A program made the translations under genes and the position numbers. Below are positions 24,213-32,671 of a stretch of 64,000 bases of DNA, one piece after another. Under the pieces are notes generated by a model. It was not told where the DNA came from. It did no database searches and was given only the letters and a program-made list of their open reading frames with translations. The first letter of the stretch is position 1. Each line of letters opens with the position of its first letter. This DNA is from Fibrobacter succinogenes. GTDB lineage: Bacteria; Fibrobacterota; Fibrobacteria; Fibrobacterales; Fibrobacteraceae. Location of the stretch: NCBI GenBank assembly GCA_902791475.1, contig CADAWC010000019.1, forward strand, positions 1 to 64,000, read 5' to 3'.

Positions 24213-25079
24213 ATGCCTGAAGTATTAGATTACCTGGAATATCGCGAGTACCTTAAGGACTGGTTTGTCGAGACGAAAAAAGACAACCCGTTCACCTCGT
24301 ACCGCTATCTCGGCCAGAAAACCGGCGTGGACCCGGCCTGGCTTGTTCGAGTTTTCCAAAAAGAAGGCCATCTGAACGAGAGCACCCTGCCCGTGTTCAT
24401 CAGAATTTGCGGCCTAGACGATCGAAGGGCAGAGTATTTCAAGACCCTTTACAGGTTCAACAAGACCAAGGCAAAGCAGACGCTCTCCGAGCTTTACTAC
24501 AAGCTCCTGGAGCTCCGCTCCCTTGAAACGCGCGTGCTTTCGGAACCGGAACTCGCCTACTTTGGCAGCTGGGCATGTGCGGCCCTCCGCGCCCTCATCG
24601 GCATTACGAAGGACACGAGCGATATCGCTGGCCTCGGCAAGCATTTGAACCCGCCTATTTCGCAGGATGACGCCCGCAATGCACTTGGCATTTTGAAGCA
24701 GCTTGGGCTCGTCGTCCCGGACGGCACCGGCGGCTGGAACATCACCGACCAAATCATCAGCACCGGCGGCGATGTCAAAAGTTCCGCAGTCCGCAGCTTC
24801 CACAGACACACGATGGAACTTGCGCAGGAATCGCTCGACCGCCACAAACCCGAAGAACGCGACATTTCGAGCGTGGTCTTCACCGCAGATGAATCCGACC
24901 TGCCCGAAATCAAGCACAAGATTGAAGAATTTCGCCGTGGGCTTTTGCAATTTGCCCGCAAGAGCGAACGCGCCGACCGCGTTTACGCACTGAACATTGC
25001 CATGTACCCCCTCTCCGACAAGGTAGCCGACCCGGCAACAGGCCCTACCTCGCCAGAAAACAAAGGAGGGGCAAAATGA
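24213..25079 (+). CDS. TIGR02147 family regulator-like protein
   Basis: A 288-residue member of the TIGR02147/DUF4423 family, a paralogous group best known from Fibrobacter. The N-terminus LDYLEYREYLKDWFVETKK is the typical opening, followed by a helix-turn-helix-like part (SYRYLGQKTGVDPAWLVRVF) and the central EYFKTLYRFNKTK. The middle has a winged-helix-like block ending in GGWNITDQIISTG. The C-terminal FTADESDLPEIKHKIEEFRR is conserved in the family. Members are thought to be regulators and are commonly paired with a lipoprotein or exported protein gene, as here: the stop overlaps the next start by 4 bases (ATGA). It probably controls or senses that partner; this is inference. Confidence 0.9.
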   Translation: MPEVLDYLEYREYLKDWFVETKKDNPFTSYRYLGQKTGVDPAWLVRVFQKEGHLNESTLPVFIRICGLDDRRAEYFKTLYRFNKTKAKQTLSELYYKLLELRSLETRVLSEPELAYFGSWACAALRALIGITKDTSDIAGLGKHLNPPISQDDARNALGILKQLGLVVPDGTGGWNITDQIISTGGDVKSSAVRSFHRHTMELAQESLDRHKPEERDISSVVFTADESDLPEIKHKIEEFRRGLLQFARKSERADRVYALNIAMYPLSDKVADPATGPTSPENKGGAK

Positions 25080-26407
25080 TTTTCAAAAAGAAATTATATA
25101 TTAAGGGTATGGACTTGAAGCAGAACAACAACAGACGCTCGATTTCGCTGATTGCACCGCTTGCAATCGGGTTCTCGCTTTGCGCCTGCGGTGGTTCTGA
25201 AGTTGCAGGCGGCGGCCCGAGCGGTACAGAAGCCGGTAACGCCATCACTGCACAGATTCTTATCGCAAATGCACCTGCGGCAAACGCACGCGTCAAGCTC
25301 GTCGAGCACAACAGCCTCGACGGTCAAGGCTACATAGCCACGGCAAACGACAGCGGCTACGTGACCATTGAAAACGTCGCCGTGGGCAGCTACACCATGG
25401 AAGCAAGCCTCAACGAATCGGCGCTCCAGCTCCCTGTGGATGTCAAGGATACCGTAAGCGACGTTGCACTCGGCCAGCAGAACTTGCAGAAATCCGTCTT
25501 TATCGGCGGTTCAATTGCCGACTTTATTGGTGACACGACGGAAAGTCTGAAGAACATGAACGGTTTTGTCAAGTTCCGCGGTCTCGACCATTCAGCAGCC
25601 ATCACAAATGGCAAGTTTGAAATCTTCGGTCTCCCGGCAGGTCACCTGAACATGGTGATCATCCCGACAGAAACTGCCGACACGGTGAAGGTCTCTGTTG
25701 AAACGGATGCCGGCGATTCCGTCACGACACTCAAGCCAACGGCTCCCGAATCCGAAAACGAAACACTTCTCATCGATGATTTCGAAGACGGAGACTTCTA
25801 CCATCGTCTGGCTCCCGAATACACAAATTTCATATTCGGCTCTTTTGGTGGACAGTGGGCGATAAACACCGATCCGGTATTTATAAACGATTCATCGAAT
25901 CCCGCTTCGTTTACAATCACTCCGGCAGCATCATACGCAAATTTCGGTTCTCCATTCGTCGCCGTTATCCAAGATGACGGGAACGGAGGCAAGGAAGTTC
26001 ACTTTACCATCGAATTCCCGGACACTTCCGCATACAAGCAGGCTAGCGCCATTGTCAAAGTGGATATCGGAAATTCTGGTGTAAGCTACGACCTCACCCC
26101 CATCGATACGATTGCATTTGAAGCATGGGGCCAAGGCACCGCAGTTTTTGTAATTATTGATGCAACGCTCAAGGACGTCGACGCCTCGCTTGGTGGAGCA
26201 GCATTCACCATTGGCAAGACCTCCATGGAGCTCACGCAAGAGAAGAAGAAGTACAAATTCGCACTTGCAGACATTGTGCCCAACGAAGAAACGCGCAAGA
26301 GCGCAACTACGATGGGCCTCGTGTTCCATAGCAATGCAGAACTCCACTTCGACAATCTTGAGTTCATCGGCAATGACTTGCTGAACATCTGGAAATTAAA
26401 GGAATAA
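25076..26407 (+). CDS. Lipoprotein with carbohydrate-binding-like domain
   Basis: A 443-residue lipoprotein (lipobox FSLCAC near residue 38; an internal ATG at 25109 would give a more usual signal-peptide length). Residues 55-150 form a carboxypeptidase-regulatory-like beta domain (SGYVTIENVAVGSYTMEASL), and a second such unit may follow. The C-terminal 190 residues resemble the CBM11/CIA30-type jelly rolls that bind beta-glucan: LLIDDFEDGDFYHRL at its start and LHFDNLEFIG at its end. This would suit a surface protein of a cellulose degrader. It is translationally coupled to the TIGR02147 gene and to the next gene, so it belongs to one operon. Ligand unknown. Confidence 0.82.
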   Translation: MIFKKKLYIKGMDLKQNNNRRSISLIAPLAIGFSLCACGGSEVAGGGPSGTEAGNAITAQILIANAPAANARVKLVEHNSLDGQGYIATANDSGYVTIENVAVGSYTMEASLNESALQLPVDVKDTVSDVALGQQNLQKSVFIGGSIADFIGDTTESLKNMNGFVKFRGLDHSAAITNGKFEIFGLPAGHLNMVIIPTETADTVKVSVETDAGDSVTTLKPTAPESENETLLIDDFEDGDFYHRLAPEYTNFIFGSFGGQWAINTDPVFINDSSNPASFTITPAASYANFGSPFVAVIQDDGNGGKEVHFTIEFPDTSAYKQASAIVKVDIGNSGVSYDLTPIDTIAFEAWGQGTAVFVIIDATLKDVDASLGGAAFTIGKTSMELTQEKKKYKFALADIVPNEETRKSATTMGLVFHSNAELHFDNLEFIGNDLLNIWKLKE

Positions 26408-27228
26408 TGCCAGGCGCAAATTCAGTCACATCGAATCAAGAGACTCTACATAAAGATCTTGAAGAAGTTGTCCGCAAATACGCGCGGACAACTTTTTTGC
26501 GTCCTATCGCAGACCACACACGAGAAGCATTTGCAGAAGTCGAAGAATTCGTGCGGAAGTTCTACGCAACAAGAAATGCCAACAATGGGACCGCGCCGCG
26601 AGCTGTCATTCTAGATTCCGGTTGCGGAACAGGCGAAAGCACGATCCACATCGCTCGCCGCTTTCCGGGCATTCCCGTCATCGGGATAGACAAGTCCTGC
26701 GCCCGCCTGAACAAGGCCGGCAACCCATCGCAAACGGCGGGCGAAGACATCCCTGCAAATGCATTCTGGATTCGCGCAGAACTGCTAGACTTTTGGCGTC
26801 TCGCATTGGATTACGTCAAAGCATGCAAGTGGACTATTCCGTACCATGCGGTTTATTACCCGAACCCGTGGCCAAAGCAAAGCGAAGCCACGAGGCGTTT
26901 CCACATGCACCCGATTTTTCCGACGCTCCTTGCGCTCGGAAAAACGATTGAACTCCGCACGAACTGGGAAATCTACGCCCGGGAATTCGCCGAAGCTGCA
27001 AGGATTGTATTTGAAGAACGCGCGAAGTCTGCCGACGCAATCGCAAAAGGTGATTCCCGCTTACTTCGACTTCGCTCAGCACAGGCTCCGGCGGGAATGA
27101 CAGATGCAGCGGGAATGACAATTAAGTGCGAGAGTTTCGATCCCGAGAAACCAGAAACAGCCTTCGAGCGCAAATACAAAGAAGCCCGCCAAAAACTATG
27201 GCGAGTGCTTGTGGCGTTGCCACAGTAG
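26407..27228 (+). CDS. trmB: TrmB-type tRNA (guanine-N7-)-methyltransferase
   Basis: A 273-residue SAM-dependent methyltransferase that modifies G46 of tRNAs. The SAM-binding motif is LDSGCGTGESTIHIARRFP (residues 71-89), followed by VIGIDKSC. The family-specific substrate motif YYPNPWPK, then RRFHMHPIFPTLLALG and IELRTNWEIYAREF, fit TrmB closely. The N-terminus is longer than usual. Between the methyltransferase core and the C-terminal FERKYKEARQKLWRVLV, about 22 codons are encoded by a dispersed palindromic element that keeps the frame. The start overlaps the lipoprotein stop by one base, giving a three-gene operon. Identification is firm; the insertion's effect is not known. Confidence 0.87.
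   Translation: MPGANSVTSNQETLHKDLEEVVRKYARTTFLRPIADHTREAFAEVEEFVRKFYATRNANNGTAPRAVILDSGCGTGESTIHIARRFPGIPVIGIDKSCARLNKAGNPSQTAGEDIPANAFWIRAELLDFWRLALDYVKACKWTIPYHAVYYPNPWPKQSEATRRFHMHPIFPTLLALGKTIELRTNWEIYAREFAEAARIVFEERAKSADAIAKGDSRLLRLRSAQAPAGMTDAAGMTIKCESFDPEKPETAFERKYKEARQKLWRVLVALPQ
27053..27119. repeat. Dispersed palindrome inserted in frame within trmB
   Basis: ATTCCCGC (27053-27060) pairs with GCGGGAAT (27091-27098). Between them lies CTTCGACTTCGCTCAGCACA, also present in the element at 27290-27335 and in part at 62939-63004. A second GCGGGAATGAC follows at 27109-27119. Its open frame adds a peptide reading SRLLRLRSAQAPAGMT to the protein. Confidence 0.88.
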
Positions 27229-27289
27229 TTGGCAGAACTTAGCCCGCTCCGCTCTTAGAACTTAGTTGGCAGAACTGAGAAAAAAGGCA

Positions 27290-27335
27290 ATTCCGGCTTA
27301 CTTCGACTTCGCTCAGCACAGGCTCCGGCCGGAAT
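27290..27335. repeat. Dispersed palindrome between trmB and the lipoprotein gene
   Basis: ATTCCGG (27290-27296) pairs with CCGGAAT (27329-27335) around a CTTCGACTTCGCTCAGCACA core that matches the trmB element. Just upstream AGTTGGCAGAACT occurs twice (27228-27240 and 27263-27275), and its inverse AAGTTCT lies at 27353-27359. Confidence 0.85.
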
Positions 27336-27358
27336 GACAATGCAACGTTTTCTAAGTT

Positions 27359-28573
27359 CTACTTCCTATCCTTCATCCAATTCGCGATGAACTTCAAATT
27401 GCGTGTAAAGCGCACATCCATCTCAGCACCAGGCACTACGATATATTCCGTAAGCCCATACTTGTCCGCCTTGCTGCCCCAGTCGTACGTATAACCTAAT
27501 CGAGTCCACGGGCGGGCATCCGGACCTGTGTAAATTTTAGAGGCAAGGGCATCGAACCAGTTCTTGAACCACATCATGCGTTCCGAAATTTCGGCATCGT
27601 TATTCAGTTCGCCTTCGAACGCCGTGCGCATATCGTACGCCTTGACATCGGGCATGTACGCCGGGCGCATCAGGTCATCCGGCTTCACCCACAAGAACGC
27701 CATGTGTGTCGCATTGGAAGTTCGCGGTTCGCCAAAGAGTTGCTTGAAACGCAAATCCCAGTTACGTACACCATCCTTATGATCCTGATACCAGAGCAAG
27801 AGTTCCTTTTCGTTCACAACCCATACGACGCTATCGGACTTGACGAGTTCGCCATCTTTATAAGTCTCGGGATCGGACGTAAGCGTCACCACGAGGAGTC
27901 TCGACTTGTCGGAATTCCAGGTCACCTTGTCGCTGTACTCATCAAGAGTTACAACCGTGAACTTTTCTTCTTCAAGAGCTTCGGACGCATCCTTCACCGC
28001 AGCGGCAAACTTCACGTCCAAAATAGAATCGCGATTGACCATTGAAATCTTTTGGCCTCTGTTATCGAGAATGTCGCAATACGGGATGCTATCGGTATTT
28101 ACCGCCACTTCCGCCTTTGCAAACTGTTCCCTCAAAAGTTCGCCATTATAGGTAAACAGCGTATCGCCTTCCATAAACGAAACGACGACCTTGCAGAACC
28201 CCTTTTCCGGAATCACAACCGATGTCGGGAAGCGTTCATTTCCAGCCCCCGTCGTATCGAGTTGCATCTTGTTTTCGTTTTCGCCGCAAGTGTAATTGTA
28301 TTCCGTAAGCGTAGCAACGCCAGGCTTCATTTCACTGAAGAACACGTTTTCCTGTTCACTGCTAAAGGCTGGCTTTACAATGATGGACTTGCCACCAAGC
28401 ACCATCGTATGCGGGATACCCTCGCCGCAATAATAGGCAGGCTGGCGAAACACGCCGATAATGCCCGTCTTGCCTTGAAAATTTTCAGCCTTGGAGACGC
28501 TATCGCCTCTCGTAAATGCACAACCCAACAACGCAAGAGCAAATGCGCTCCCCAGTAAACAAATGTTCTTCAT
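27359..28573 (-). CDS. Lipoprotein of unknown function
   Basis: A 404-residue lipoprotein with a short signal peptide and lipobox LLGC (MKNICLLGSAFALALLGCAF). The start has GAGGAA at the right distance. The mature sequence has no recognised domain. It contains four cysteines (YYCGEG, YTCGEN, GFCKVV, PYCDIL) in the first half and a tryptophan-rich second half (VVWVVNEKELLLWYQD, WFKNWFDAL). The tail ends FIANWMKDRK. It looks like a surface or periplasmic protein limited to Fibrobacter and its relatives, but I cannot name a family. It has its own start signals and a 60-base gap to the metalloprotease gene on the same strand, so cotranscription is possible. Confidence 0.72.
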   Translation of the reverse strand: MKNICLLGSAFALALLGCAFTRGDSVSKAENFQGKTGIIGVFRQPAYYCGEGIPHTMVLGGKSIIVKPAFSSEQENVFFSEMKPGVATLTEYNYTCGENENKMQLDTTGAGNERFPTSVVIPEKGFCKVVVSFMEGDTLFTYNGELLREQFAKAEVAVNTDSIPYCDILDNRGQKISMVNRDSILDVKFAAAVKDASEALEEEKFTVVTLDEYSDKVTWNSDKSRLLVVTLTSDPETYKDGELVKSDSVVWVVNEKELLLWYQDHKDGVRNWDLRFKQLFGEPRTSNATHMAFLWVKPDDLMRPAYMPDVKAYDMRTAFEGELNNDAEISERMMWFKNWFDALASKIYTGPDARPWTRLGYTYDWGSKADKYGLTEYIVVPGAEMDVRFTRNLKFIANWMKDRK

Positions 28574-28633
28574 CGATTCCTCATCCTAATTAACTATTCA
28601 AAATATAGTTAACTCCAATTTTTTACCGTTTTA

Positions 28634-30295
28634 TTATGGCAATGTCGAGATACGTTTTGCAAGCAACAATCGGCCATTTACGTCAAGTTGCACAAAGACG
28701 GGACGATTCCACCCGGAAAAATCGACAGAAGCGGACGATTCAGCAAACGAATGCATACCGACCATGTTTCCGATGGCATCGTAAAAACGTAGCGTCTTTT
28801 TGCCCGCTACAGGCGCTTCAATACCCAGCATCCCATGTGACACGTGAATTTGCATTTTCGGCAAAAGACTTTGTGTAAGCGACACCGTTTTACTCGATGA
28901 CGACACCGACGAGCTCGATTCAGAAAGCGAACTTGACGATGTTGCAGAACTCGACGAAGCAATGTCGGGGCATTTATTCAAAGTCCTGGAGCGTTTTGTT
29001 GTAAAACAGACTCGGTCATTTCCGTCAAAGACGATATTGAAAATCCCGTCAACAGAGGCTTTACCGTTATTGTTGACAAAATCGAATTCCGTAAAAGATT
29101 CCTGGTTTTGGCTCAGTACCGAGCGTACTTCGACACGCTGATGATTGATGTCTCCGTTCGGATCATTTGTTGCAAATACTCTAGAATTGTAATCGACATA
29201 CCAAATCAGGACGCCGTTTTTTCCTTTCTTTTGGCTGTACGAGGAACTTCCGATTTTAGAATCAAAACCCACTGCCGGGCGGTACTCGACAAGATAGTAC
29301 TCATTGGGCTGATTCGGATTTGAGACGGCATACGCCTGCATTTTAGACAAGTTTTTAAGTTCGTAGACGCTATCTCCATTGACGATTTCAGTCGGCTTTA
29401 GCCAGCCCATAGCCTCGCGTTCAAATGCAGAAAATGTCGCCGGATAGCCGCCGTTTCCATTGCGGAGTCCAAGCGCCATCACGTCATACGGCAAGGGGCC
29501 AATTGTCGCATAGCCATATTCATCGGCACTGTACAAGTCAACAAGCCCGATAACATGGCTAAACTCATGAATAAAGGCGCCCAGCATAGCGACATCTTTT
29601 GTACTCGTCGCATAGGGCTTGTTTTCGGCCTTCTGCGAGACAAAGGCGTATTTATTGAAGCTGTACCCGTTTTTCGAATAAATTCGACCCATGCTATTTT
29701 TCAAGGCATCCATGTGATTAAAAAAGTAACGGTCGTACTTATTTGCTTCTTCTTTTGAGGTGGGGTGCAAGATGATAAACGGAATAACGCTTTCATACTT
29801 GCCCGCGCGAGCTTTAAAGTCACTGCGTTCGACAAGCATATCAATGGATGGTGGAATAAATTTTGCATCGCCACTGTATTCACTAAATTTTTTAGGAAGC
29901 TTGATCGGATAAATGTCAAATGTCGGCTTAAACTTTCCAGCAGAACTTTCTACAAAGTAATCGCGAACACTACCGTAAACACCATTTTCCTTGAAGCCTT
30001 CTTCATTGAACATCCTTGCAATAAAGGCGGAATCCAGAGCCTTGAAATCGGATGTTTCTACAAGCAGTACTGGGAAATAACGTTCACCTGCGGAGAAGAC
30101 GTCGGCATCGTTACCAGAACGGATCATAGACAGTCCGGCAGGAGCCGCGGGCATCATCATGTTGTCCGTATAAATTATCTTTTCCATCCTGATGTTTTCC
30201 AAAGATTCGGCCACATCAGCCCATGCCACGGAAGCAGTAAACACACAAGCCCCGAACAGGCGCATCCAAAATGTCGAACAATCAAACCAACTCAT
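28634..30295 (-). CDS. Secreted M6-family metalloprotease with sorting-type C-terminus
   Basis: A 553-residue exported zinc protease. A signal peptide is cleaved near VAWADV (residue 27). The zinc motif is HEFSHVIGLVDLYS (residues 239-252; HExxH with G and D downstream), in the M6 (immune-inhibitor-A-like) pattern, with the family's YDVMALGLRNGN Met-turn just after it. A serine-rich linker lies at about 448-470. The last 75 residues resemble a type IX-style sorting or surface-attachment domain (LRFYDAIGNMVGMHSF, then VFVQLDVNGRLLLAKRI). It probably digests extracellular protein or processes surface proteins. Alternative initiation at a downstream Met (residue 11) would give a tighter signal peptide. 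Confidence 0.88.
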   Translation of the reverse strand: MSWFDCSTFWMRLFGACVFTASVAWADVAESLENIRMEKIIYTDNMMMPAAPAGLSMIRSGNDADVFSAGERYFPVLLVETSDFKALDSAFIARMFNEEGFKENGVYGSVRDYFVESSAGKFKPTFDIYPIKLPKKFSEYSGDAKFIPPSIDMLVERSDFKARAGKYESVIPFIILHPTSKEEANKYDRYFFNHMDALKNSMGRIYSKNGYSFNKYAFVSQKAENKPYATSTKDVAMLGAFIHEFSHVIGLVDLYSADEYGYATIGPLPYDVMALGLRNGNGGYPATFSAFEREAMGWLKPTEIVNGDSVYELKNLSKMQAYAVSNPNQPNEYYLVEYRPAVGFDSKIGSSSYSQKKGKNGVLIWYVDYNSRVFATNDPNGDINHQRVEVRSVLSQNQESFTEFDFVNNNGKASVDGIFNIVFDGNDRVCFTTKRSRTLNKCPDIASSSSATSSSSLSESSSSVSSSSKTVSLTQSLLPKMQIHVSHGMLGIEAPVAGKKTLRFYDAIGNMVGMHSFAESSASVDFSGWNRPVFVQLDVNGRLLLAKRISTLP

Positions 30296-30324
30296 AGTGA
30301 GAATATAAATATAAATTCGTCAAA

Positions 30325-30402
30325 AAGGAGATGCCCCATCAAGTGGGGCTTGACATTTTGCGCAAGGAGAAGCCCCATCAAGTGAGGCTTGACATTTTGC
30401 AA
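30325..30402. repeat. Tandem pair of 39-bp palindromic repeats
   Basis: Two adjacent copies begin AAGGAGAxGCCCCATCAAGT and end CTTGACATTTTGC. Each folds as GCCCCA/TGGGGC (the second copy has one mismatch). A loosely similar GGAGGGCATGACAAAT follows at 30422-30437. The rest of 30296-30586 shows only a CCACGGGCCACGG duplication and AT-rich sequence before hisE. Confidence 0.85.
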
Positions 30403-30586
30403 AGGGAATCGCATGTTCAACGGAGGGCATGACAAATCAACGTTTTTTCCAAGCATTTTCACTAAAAGCGTCGGCCACGGGCCACGGCCGCATGACGTAC
30501 TTTTTTGCGTTCAAAAAATAAAGCTGCGCAAGCGAAGCTAATTAAAATTTTTATCTTTGGGCATGTAAAACAAAAGAGGTCTAATT

Positions 30587-30847
30587 ATGACGTTTGAAGA
30601 AATGTACGCACTGGCCTGCCAGCGCAAGAAAGACATGCCGGAAGGCAAGGGCACCACGGAACTCTTCAAGAAGGGTCCGCACGGCATCGGCAAGAAGCTC
30701 GTCGAAGAGGCCGCCGAAAGCTGGATGGCCGCCCGCTTTGAATCGCGCGACGCCCAGTGCCTCGAACTTTCTCAAGTGCTCTACTATGTTGCCGTCATGA
30801 TGGCAGAAAAAGGTCTCACCCTCGAAGAAGTGTACGCAAAACTATGA
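30587..30847 (+). CDS. hisE: Phosphoribosyl-ATP pyrophosphohydrolase
   Basis: An 86-residue cytoplasmic enzyme for the second step of histidine biosynthesis: it hydrolyses phosphoribosyl-ATP to phosphoribosyl-AMP. The all-alpha MazG-like fold shows the metal-binding VEEAAESWMAA helix (residues 39-49) and, later, QCLELSQVLYYVAVMMAEKG. The single-domain form (no HisI fusion) has the expected length. AAAAGAGGT precedes the ATG. The stop overlaps the start of hisG (ATGA), so the first two histidine enzymes are translationally coupled. No attenuator with a His-rich leader peptide was found upstream. Confidence 0.93.
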   Translation: MTFEEMYALACQRKKDMPEGKGTTELFKKGPHGIGKKLVEEAAESWMAARFESRDAQCLELSQVLYYVAVMMAEKGLTLEEVYAKL

Positions 30848-31683
30848 TTAAGGTAGCTCTCCCGAACAAGGGCATGCTTTTTGAACCGACCCAGGAACTC
30901 CTCAAGGCCTGCGGTTACAAGGCATCCAAGCCCTACAAGACTTTGACCCAGATCGATTCCAAGAACGGCATCGAATTCTTCTTCCTGCGCCCAAGCGACA
31001 TCCCGATGTACGTGGGCCGCGGCATCATCGACGCCGGCATCACGGGTATCGACTTCAACGCCGAAGCCAAGAGCCCGGCAGTGAAGGTTTTGGACTTGCC
31101 CTTTGGCGCATCCAAGCTTTGCGCCGCAGTCCCGAACGAAAGCCCGATCCAGAGCCTTGCCGAACTGAAGGACGCCACCATCGCGACAAGCTTCCCGAAC
31201 ATCGTGGAAAGCTATTACAAGAAGAAGATGGACTTCGTGGTGCTCGAAGGCGCTGTTGAAATTTCTGTAAGCCTCGGTGTCGCAAACGCCATCGTGGACG
31301 TGGTTGAAACGGGTACGACGCTCAAGCAGGCCGGGCTCCGCATTATCGGAGAACCGCTCTTCCGCAGTAACGCTGCCATTTTCTGCAACCCGCAGAAGAC
31401 TGAACTCGAAGAAGTCAACACGCTCATCCGCCGCATCCAGGGCAAGCTCGTCGCACAGACGTACATGATGATCGAGTACGACTGCCCCTCCGAACTTCTC
31501 TCGAAGGCTTGCGAAATGACTCCGGGTCTCGACGCCCCGACAGTGACGAAGCTCCACGGTCGTGAATGGTACTCCGTGAAGGCCATGGTGCCGCGCGAAG
31601 AAGCCAACGCCATCATGGACAAGCTCTGGGACGCAGGCGCCCGAAGCATCCTCCTGTTCGGCATCGAAAGCGCTAGAATTTAA
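30844..31683 (+). CDS. hisG: ATP phosphoribosyltransferase (long form)
   Basis: The first, feedback-controlled enzyme of histidine biosynthesis, joining ATP and PRPP. At 279 residues it is the long form, with its own C-terminal regulatory domain (about 205-279, including SVKAMVPREEANAIMDKLWD), so no HisZ is needed. The catalytic domain starts IKVALPNKGMLFEPTQELL. The PRPP-binding loop is VVETGTTLKQAGL (about residue 155), and RGIIDAGITGIDF is the typical domain motif. The start is the ATG overlapping the hisE stop; a longer upstream reading is spurious. It is followed by an inverted-repeat element that reaches the next gene. Confidence 0.96.
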   Translation: MIKVALPNKGMLFEPTQELLKACGYKASKPYKTLTQIDSKNGIEFFFLRPSDIPMYVGRGIIDAGITGIDFNAEAKSPAVKVLDLPFGASKLCAAVPNESPIQSLAELKDATIATSFPNIVESYYKKKMDFVVLEGAVEISVSLGVANAIVDVVETGTTLKQAGLRIIGEPLFRSNAAIFCNPQKTELEEVNTLIRRIQGKLVAQTYMMIEYDCPSELLSKACEMTPGLDAPTVTKLHGREWYSVKAMVPREEANAIMDKLWDAGARSILLFGIESARI

Positions 31684-31685
31684 TC

Positions 31686-31807
31686 AGGTTGTAGGTTTTA
31701 GGTTACAGGTTATAGGGATAAAAATCACGCGCAAAGCGCGTCTATAACAATGGCGTAGCCACAAATAAATTCCTAAAACCTAACACCTATTACCTAAGAC
31801 CTAAACC
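31686..31807. repeat. Inverted-repeat element with short-oligomer arms
   Basis: The left arm is built of TTGTAGGTTTTAGGTTACAGG-like units (31686-31720). The right arm is the inverse, CCTAAAACCTAACACC through CCTAAGACCTAAACC (31772-31807), and ends directly before the ATG of the EAL gene. The apex holds GCGC-AAA-GCGC (31730-31740) and TGGCGTAGCCA (31751-31761). It has the same architecture as the element at 18431-18563. Confidence 0.82.
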
Positions 31808-32671
31808 ATGCAATCTCTCGCTTATTTGGCACGTCAACCGATTCTCGACCGCGATGGAAAAACCTTCGCGTACGAATTGCTGTTCCGAGACTCGCCAAAT
31901 AGCGATACCGCAATAATCGCAAGCGACTTGCAGGCGACCGCCCAAGTGCTCGAAAACATCTTGAACAGCATCGGGCTTACACGCCTTGTCGGTGAATCTA
32001 AGGCGTTCATCAACTGCAGTCGCGAGATTCTTCTCGACAATTTATTCGGGCTTTTAAACCCCGACCGCTTCGTCCTCGAAATTCTCGAAGACGTCGCTGT
32101 AGACGAGAATCTTATCCGCGCTATTCAGCGCCACAAGTCTCTCGGCTTTGAACTTGCGCTCGATGACTTTATCATGAGCGACGAATACATCTGCCGCTTC
32201 GAGCCGTTGTTCGAACATGTCTCCTACGTCAAGATGGACCTGGTCGACAACTCGCCCGAAGACATCGCGAAAGCGGCACTGTTCTTCAAAGAAAAAAACA
32301 TCAAGCTGCTCGCCGAAAAAGTCGAAGACGAAACGACATACAAGCGTTGCAAAGACATCGGCTACGATTACTTCCAGGGATTCTATTTTGCAAAACCCGA
32401 AATCGTAACAGGCCAAAAGATTGACGCCACATCGGCCGCCATCCTTGAAATCATCAAGCTCTTGCGCACACGCCCGACGCTCGAAGTTCTCTGCGATGAA
32501 TTCAACAAGCACCCGGACATTTCGGCGAACCTTTTGCAGTTCGTGAATTCTGACGTGCGCAACAAGCCCGTCATCGAAAGCGTCAAAGGCGCCATCGTCT
32601 GGGTGGGCATGAAGCACATCCAGGAATGGCTCACGATCATGCTGTACGCACATTTGGACTCCCGCTCATGA
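31808..32671 (+). CDS. EAL-domain protein with truncated HDOD domain (YuxH-like)
   Basis: A 287-residue protein of the EAL-plus-HDOD family. The N-terminus LAYLARQPILDRDGKTFAYE is characteristic. EAL residues are mostly kept: E in LEILEDV, the pair in LALDDFIMSD, K and D in VKMDLVDN, E in AEKVEDE, and QG in YFQGFYFAKP. It may bind c-di-GMP, but the variant EIL motif leaves catalysis in doubt. The HDOD part begins near residue 205 and stops after about 80 residues (GMKHIQEWLTIMLYAHLD), whereas relatives continue for roughly another 100. The stop overlaps the recR start (ATGA). No Shine-Dalgarno sequence; an inverted-repeat arm abuts the ATG. Confidence 0.85.
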   Translation: MQSLAYLARQPILDRDGKTFAYELLFRDSPNSDTAIIASDLQATAQVLENILNSIGLTRLVGESKAFINCSREILLDNLFGLLNPDRFVLEILEDVAVDENLIRAIQRHKSLGFELALDDFIMSDEYICRFEPLFEHVSYVKMDLVDNSPEDIAKAALFFKEKNIKLLAEKVEDETTYKRCKDIGYDYFQGFYFAKPEIVTGQKIDATSAAILEIIKLLRTRPTLEVLCDEFNKHPDISANLLQFVNSDVRNKPVIESVKGAIVWVGMKHIQEWLTIMLYAHLDSRS

